From Gammaproteobacteria bacterium (GTDB lineage Bacteria > Pseudomonadota > Gammaproteobacteria > HyVt-429), in contig JAADGI010000008.1 in the NCBI GenBank assembly GCA_013152415.1, positions 45,589 to 109,588 of the forward strand: a stretch of 64,000 bases of DNA, in the 5' to 3' direction. Shown here one piece after another: positions 60,601 through 64,000 of the stretch; within the stretch, counting starts at the first letter, position 1, and every line of letters starts with the position of its first letter. The notes below the pieces were generated by a model. It did not search any database. It saw nothing but the letters and a program-made list of their open reading frames with translations, and had not been told where the DNA came from. Position numbers and translations under genes: made by a program.

Positions 60601-61383
60601 ATGACAACACTTTATTGGATAATCAGCTTCACTTTTTTGGGTGCGGTAGTCGGTGTGCTTGCCGCCTCAGGTGTGTTGATGCTGTCAGAAAAGCTCATAT
60701 CGCGGTTGTTACCTCGGTTAGTGAGTTTTGCCATTGGCGCACTATTGGGCGCGGCTTTTTTGGGGTTACTGCCCCACGCCTTAGAGGGCCGTGATCTGGG
60801 GGGTATCCATGCTATCACCGCTGTTGTGCTTGCGGGTGTGTTGAGTTTCTTTTTGCTTGAGAAAATGTTGTTGTGGCGCCACTGCCATGCTGCCCATTGT
60901 GAGGCTCATTCGCACGGTTTGGAGGATGCACAGAAGGCCGCCACTGCGACCATGGTGTTGGTGGGGGACGGTATCCATAATCTCGTCGATGGTATTTTGA
61001 TCGCAGCGGCTTTTCTTGTTGATATTCACCTCGGCATTGTCACCACCTTTGCGGTGATCACCCATGAAATCCCTCAGGAAGTGGGTGATTTTGCCATTTT
61101 GCTGCAGAGTGGTTACAGCAAGACACGGGCACTGTTGTTTAACCTTTTGTCCAGTTTGACTACCATCATCGGTGGTGTGGTCGCGTATTTTGCGCTTTCA
61201 CTATCGATGCAGTTATTGCCCTATATATTGGCTGTGGCGGCATCCAGTTTTCTCTACATCGCCATGGCTGATCTCATCCCCGATCTGCACAAACGGACCG
61301 AGGCTCGTGCTACTGCGGAGCAAGTGTTACTGATTATTGTTGGGGCAGGCGTCATTTATTGGGTTCACTCGACGCTTCATTAG
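60601..61383 (+). CDS. ZIP-family metal transporter
   Basis: A 260-residue protein with eight membrane helices. A His-rich loop (WRHCHAAHCEAHSHGLED) lies after helix 3, and VLVGDGIHNLVDGILIAAAFL plus FAVITHEIPQEVGDFAIL carry the paired H/N/D metal-binding residues of helices 4 and 5. It probably moves zinc or another divalent metal. Close to the GufA-like group. Single gene. Confidence 0.93.
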   Translation: MTTLYWIISFTFLGAVVGVLAASGVLMLSEKLISRLLPRLVSFAIGALLGAAFLGLLPHALEGRDLGGIHAITAVVLAGVLSFFLLEKMLLWRHCHAAHCEAHSHGLEDAQKAATATMVLVGDGIHNLVDGILIAAAFLVDIHLGIVTTFAVITHEIPQEVGDFAILLQSGYSKTRALLFNLLSSLTTIIGGVVAYFALSLSMQLLPYILAVAASSFLYIAMADLIPDLHKRTEARATAEQVLLIIVGAGVIYWVHSTLH

Positions 61384-61644
61384 TGGGCTGATGTAACGGG
61401 TATTGAAAACTGGGGGGTATTTGATTGGTGCTTATTGTGGATCTTGATGTGTCTCCAAGGATACGAAGAGAGGATCTCTTTGTGGGTAAACGATAAGGCG
61501 CAGAGAATAGGTGCCCTCACCAACGGTGATTTAATCTATTTTTAACGCATGGATCAGGGTTGTTAGTCCACAAAAACTAAATGGCTTGAGATTAGTGCAC
61601 GATCTATTCATGAGGTTTTCGGAGGAACCGCAAATTTTACCACC

Positions 61645-62448
61645 GTGAAAGGCCGCATTATTTCGAGACCTCCGATGAGAGTATTGTCACGCCCGAAAAT
61701 AATCATGAAAAGCCTTAGCACAAAACAGGTGGCCATTCGGATCGCCGTTATTATTTCATCGGTGGAATTCCTGATTATGTTGATATTGCGAGTTATCCCT
61801 CATGAAGTGGCTGCATATTCAGAAGCTACTCTCGATACTGCATTATTGGTGATGTTGTCCACCCCCGCAATTTATATCTGGGTTATAAAGCCTTTTGTTG
61901 ACATCCGGGATGAGGCGCTAGCTCAAATCAGCCATTTGGCGCTCACCGATCCGTTAACGCAGCTAGCAAATCGACGTCTTATATCAAAGCATCTGGGAAA
62001 GATTATGGCCGGCAGCGCCAGGCACAAAGACCATGGGGCGGTGCTGCTGATAGATCTGGACAGGTTTAAGTCTGTAAACGACAGCTATGGGCATGAGGCA
62101 GGGGATGCGATGCTTGTTGAAACTGCCGCACGTTTACGATCCATTGTTAGATCCGAAGATGTTGTCGGTCGCCTTGGTGGAGATGAGTTTGTTGTTTTGA
62201 TTAGCCGTCTCGGCGCTGACGATCGGTTAGCACGCGATATGGCATTGAGAGTAGCCGAAAATCTGATCAACGTAATAAGTAAACCGTTTGATTTTAAAGG
62301 GGGGGCATTACGCGTTGGTGCCAGTATCGGAATACGCCTTCTGGGTTTTGAAGAACTGGATACGGAGACAGTGATGAATGAGGCCGATATCGCCATGTAT
62401 CGTGCCAAGGAAGCGGGCAGAGGGTGCGCTGTCTTTTTCGAGAAATGA
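61645..62448 (+). CDS. Diguanylate cyclase with two membrane helices
   Basis: About 267 residues: two membrane helices (AVIISSVEFLIMLILRVI and ALLVMLSTPAIYIWVI) followed by a GGDEF domain, LTDPLTQLANRRLI and RLGGDEFVVLISRLGADDR intact. The start is unclear: GTG 61645, ATG 61675 and ATG 61705 are all possible, since GGAGG at 61621 is too far from each. No sensory domain is visible beyond the short membrane part. Confidence 0.9.
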   Translation: MKGRIISRPPMRVLSRPKIIMKSLSTKQVAIRIAVIISSVEFLIMLILRVIPHEVAAYSEATLDTALLVMLSTPAIYIWVIKPFVDIRDEALAQISHLALTDPLTQLANRRLISKHLGKIMAGSARHKDHGAVLLIDLDRFKSVNDSYGHEAGDAMLVETAARLRSIVRSEDVVGRLGGDEFVVLISRLGADDRLARDMALRVAENLINVISKPFDFKGGALRVGASIGIRLLGFEELDTETVMNEADIAMYRAKEAGRGCAVFFEK

Positions 62449-62462
62449 AATGGATGGGTTTT

Positions 62463-62969
62463 TTACATTCGTATCCGCCCGGCCTTAATGAGTCTGTCTA
62501 TTTCATCGGGTCCATAGGGCACCAATTCAACGAAGGAGGGTACATCCGAATCCTGGATGGATCTGAACTTCATCATGGTCTGGCACATTTTGGTTTCGAT
62601 GATGCCGCGCGCATCCAGATCAGCAACGCGGTCGACGATGGATTTGTGTTTTGGGTAATTTTTTTTGGCGAAGAAATCAATTTCCGGGCCATGCAATACC
62701 AAGGCAAAGATTGGACCGTCATCGGGCAGTTTGTTTTTAAGCTGTAGATGTTCTACCTGATTGAGTAGGGCCTCCAGATCGGCTTGACTGTGTACGCTCA
62801 CATCCAGCACATATCGAGATACCAGTAATTCGGGATTAGGTTGTTCGAGGCGTATCTGAGCGCTGGGTGGTTTTATGTCGGGCACCCTTTCATGGTCAGT
62901 GGATTGACTGTAGGCCCAATAGCCAACCAATACGGATATCAAAGCAACCACACCAAAGGTTTTGCGCAT
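62463..62969 (-). CDS. Membrane-anchored or exported DsrE-like protein
   Basis: A 168-residue protein with an N-terminal hydrophobic segment (FGVVALISVLVGYWAY), then a divergent DsrE-like domain: YVLDVSVHSQADLEALLNQVEHLQ, IFALVLHGPEIDFF and a single conserved-position cysteine at 129 (IETKMCQTMMKF). It lacks the SYIRP-like end. No ECF promoter (GGAATA-CGTCT) was found upstream. It lies between a diguanylate cyclase and nadC, about 20 kb from the sigma-DsrE cluster, and could be a far member of that system. Confidence 0.65.
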   Translation of the reverse strand: MRKTFGVVALISVLVGYWAYSQSTDHERVPDIKPPSAQIRLEQPNPELLVSRYVLDVSVHSQADLEALLNQVEHLQLKNKLPDDGPIFALVLHGPEIDFFAKKNYPKHKSIVDRVADLDARGIIETKMCQTMMKFRSIQDSDVPSFVELVPYGPDEIDRLIKAGRIRM

Positions 62970-63060
62970 AATTTAAGCCAACGGACAATGCCAAGTTACA
63001 GTGGATATAAATTATATCGTGCTTTCAATGAGGCTGTCAGGGGGGCAAAAGGTGTTTGCT

Positions 63061-63906
63061 TTATTGCCAGGTTACATCAAAGCCCATTGACAGGTCGATG
63101 GCACGAATATTCTTGGTGAGTGCGCCTACGGAGATATAATCTACCCCGGTTTCGGCGATAGTGCGAATATTGTCCAGGCTAATATTCCCGGAAGCCTCTA
63201 GCTTCGCATCGCTCGTATTCTTTTGTACAGCCTGTCTCAGTTCATCGATTGTAAAATTATCTAATAATATGCGCGTGGCACCGGCATTCAGGGCGGCACA
63301 CAACATCTCCAGGTCTTCGACCTCAATTTCAATCAGTGTCCCCTTTGCTGCGGTGGCGTGTGCCAGGTCAAGAGCAGCACGGAGAGAACCTGCGGCATGG
63401 ATATGATTTTCTTTGATAAGGATGCCATCGTAGAGCCCCATGCGATGATTGTTAGCACCGCCACAACGCACTGCGTATTTTAGCGCCTGTCGCAGTCCGG
63501 GGGGGGTTTTACGGGTGTCCAGCACTCTGGCATCCGTTGTCTTGATGGCGCTAACAAACTGGCGGGTGAGTGTGGCGGTACCCGACAGGGTCTGTAGAAA
63601 ATTGAGTGCGGTACGCTCACCGGTGAGCAGGGGGCGAGCCAGGCCAGTGAGTCGACAAATAATAGAACCCGCAGCGATGCCATCACCGTCGTTTGCCAGC
63701 CACTCAACAGTGATGTCGTTATTGAGCTGGTGAAAGACCTCATCAAACCAGGCTTGGCCACTTAGTACCGCATCTTCCCTGCACAGTACCTGGGCGCTAC
63801 TCATAGCATTGGCTGGGATCAGGGCGGCGGTGAGATCCCCATGACCCACATCTTCGGCCAGTGCGTGTTTTACGTCTGCAAAGACAATGTCGGCGGCAAT
63901 ATTCAA
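63061..63906 (-). CDS. nadC: Nicotinate-nucleotide pyrophosphorylase (carboxylating)
   Basis: A 281-residue NadC (quinolinate phosphoribosyltransferase). EDVGHGDLTAALIP, LTGERTALNFLQTLSGTAT, LDTRKTPPGLRQALKYAVRCGGANNHRMGLYDGILIKENH, IEIEVEDLEML and DYISVGALTKNIRAIDLSM cover the quinolinate and PRPP sites. It makes NaMN in de novo NAD synthesis. It reads leftward; the last 94 bp of the window hold its promoter region. Confidence 0.96.
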   Translation of the reverse strand: MNIAADIVFADVKHALAEDVGHGDLTAALIPANAMSSAQVLCREDAVLSGQAWFDEVFHQLNNDITVEWLANDGDGIAAGSIICRLTGLARPLLTGERTALNFLQTLSGTATLTRQFVSAIKTTDARVLDTRKTPPGLRQALKYAVRCGGANNHRMGLYDGILIKENHIHAAGSLRAALDLAHATAAKGTLIEIEVEDLEMLCAALNAGATRILLDNFTIDELRQAVQKNTSDAKLEASGNISLDNIRTIAETGVDYISVGALTKNIRAIDLSMGFDVTWQ

Positions 63907-64000
63907 AGGTATTAACCTGGCATCATTATAGATACGTTACGCTGCATACTGAATGCAACGGTGCTTGAAATATTTTTGTACTCGGCTTGGGCGCTTTTGT

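Noticed and set aside
1-64000. CRISPR arrays, rRNA and tRNA genes
   Set aside because: No regularly spaced direct repeats and no tRNA- or rRNA-like sequences were recognised by eye; a covariance-model scan would be needed for a firm negative.
1-64000. Long antisense ORFs opposite htpX, coaBC, DUF1015, S9 peptidase and others
   Set aside because: They lie inside well-supported genes, lack family motifs, and have the His/Gly/Gln-rich composition of reverse-strand shadows.

Overview
The window looks like a chromosomal segment of a free-living gammaproteobacterium, probably an autotrophic sulfur oxidiser. The gammaproteobacterial signal is the housekeeping set: htpX, hflD, algC-type mutase, dut-coaBC-radC-rpmB-rpmG, infA-aat-bpt, bamD-rluD-pgeF, nadE and nadC. 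Autotrophy is suggested by a Calvin-cycle phosphoribulokinase. Sulfur metabolism is suggested by five DsrE-like domain proteins, four of them within 4.5 kb. No rRNA, tRNA or CRISPR array was seen.

Layout. 1-3460 is a graveyard of accessory genes: a ParE-type toxin tail, a complete IS5-family element with perfect 17-bp ends and an ATTA target duplication, an hsdS 3' fragment, and two decayed RhuM/Fic genes created by a local duplication. 3484-20600 is mostly core or conserved: TerB-like, HIT, HtpX, DUF1015, an ECF sigma/zf-HC2 anti-sigma pair, a sugar oxidoreductase/DegT aminotransferase pair, a YkgJ-DUF192-S9 peptidase operon, a GCS2 ligase/M14 hydrolase pair, and hflD. 20600-23400 is an AT-rich island beginning at the 3' end of hflD. 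It holds a MITE-like element with 11-bp target duplications, a BrnTA toxin-antitoxin pair, a displaced second copy of the hflD 3' half, a second MITE-like element and a HEPN-motif protein. 23549-36422 carries a PLA2-like lipoprotein, VOC and CDGSH proteins, an encapsulated-ferritin-type protein with no shell gene or targeting tail, a ClC channel, AlgC, a diguanylate cyclase, dut-coaBC, radC, ribosomal protein genes and phosphoribulokinase.

The most interesting region is 37400-43750. Two tandem paralogous modules each encode an ECF sigma factor overlapping (ATGA) a membrane anti-sigma factor whose extracytoplasmic part is a DsrE-like domain with one conserved cysteine. Exported stand-alone DsrE proteins lie on both sides, and a porin follows. 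Both sigma operons are preceded by the same ECF-type promoter (GGAATA-N16-CGTCT), and a near copy (N15) precedes the exported DsrE gene at 41507. I read this as an autoregulated envelope signalling system in which a DsrE fold acts as sensor, perhaps for sulfane or persulfide sulfur. A fifth DsrE-like envelope protein lies at 62463.

The remainder (43861-63906) is envelope and housekeeping: a BamC-like lipoprotein, a Sel1 protein, an N-degron transferase cluster (FemAB-like, aat, bpt) beside infA, nadE preceded by what looks like a sucC-sucD deletion scar, a GMC dehydrogenase with a Tat-signal small subunit, an HPF-like protein, a BI-1 protein, a nucleotidyltransferase/LicD pair, bamD, rluD, pgeF, a ZIP transporter, a second diguanylate cyclase and nadC. 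A family of imperfect palindromes with CGCAAAG or CGCCAAG cores is scattered through the intergenic regions.
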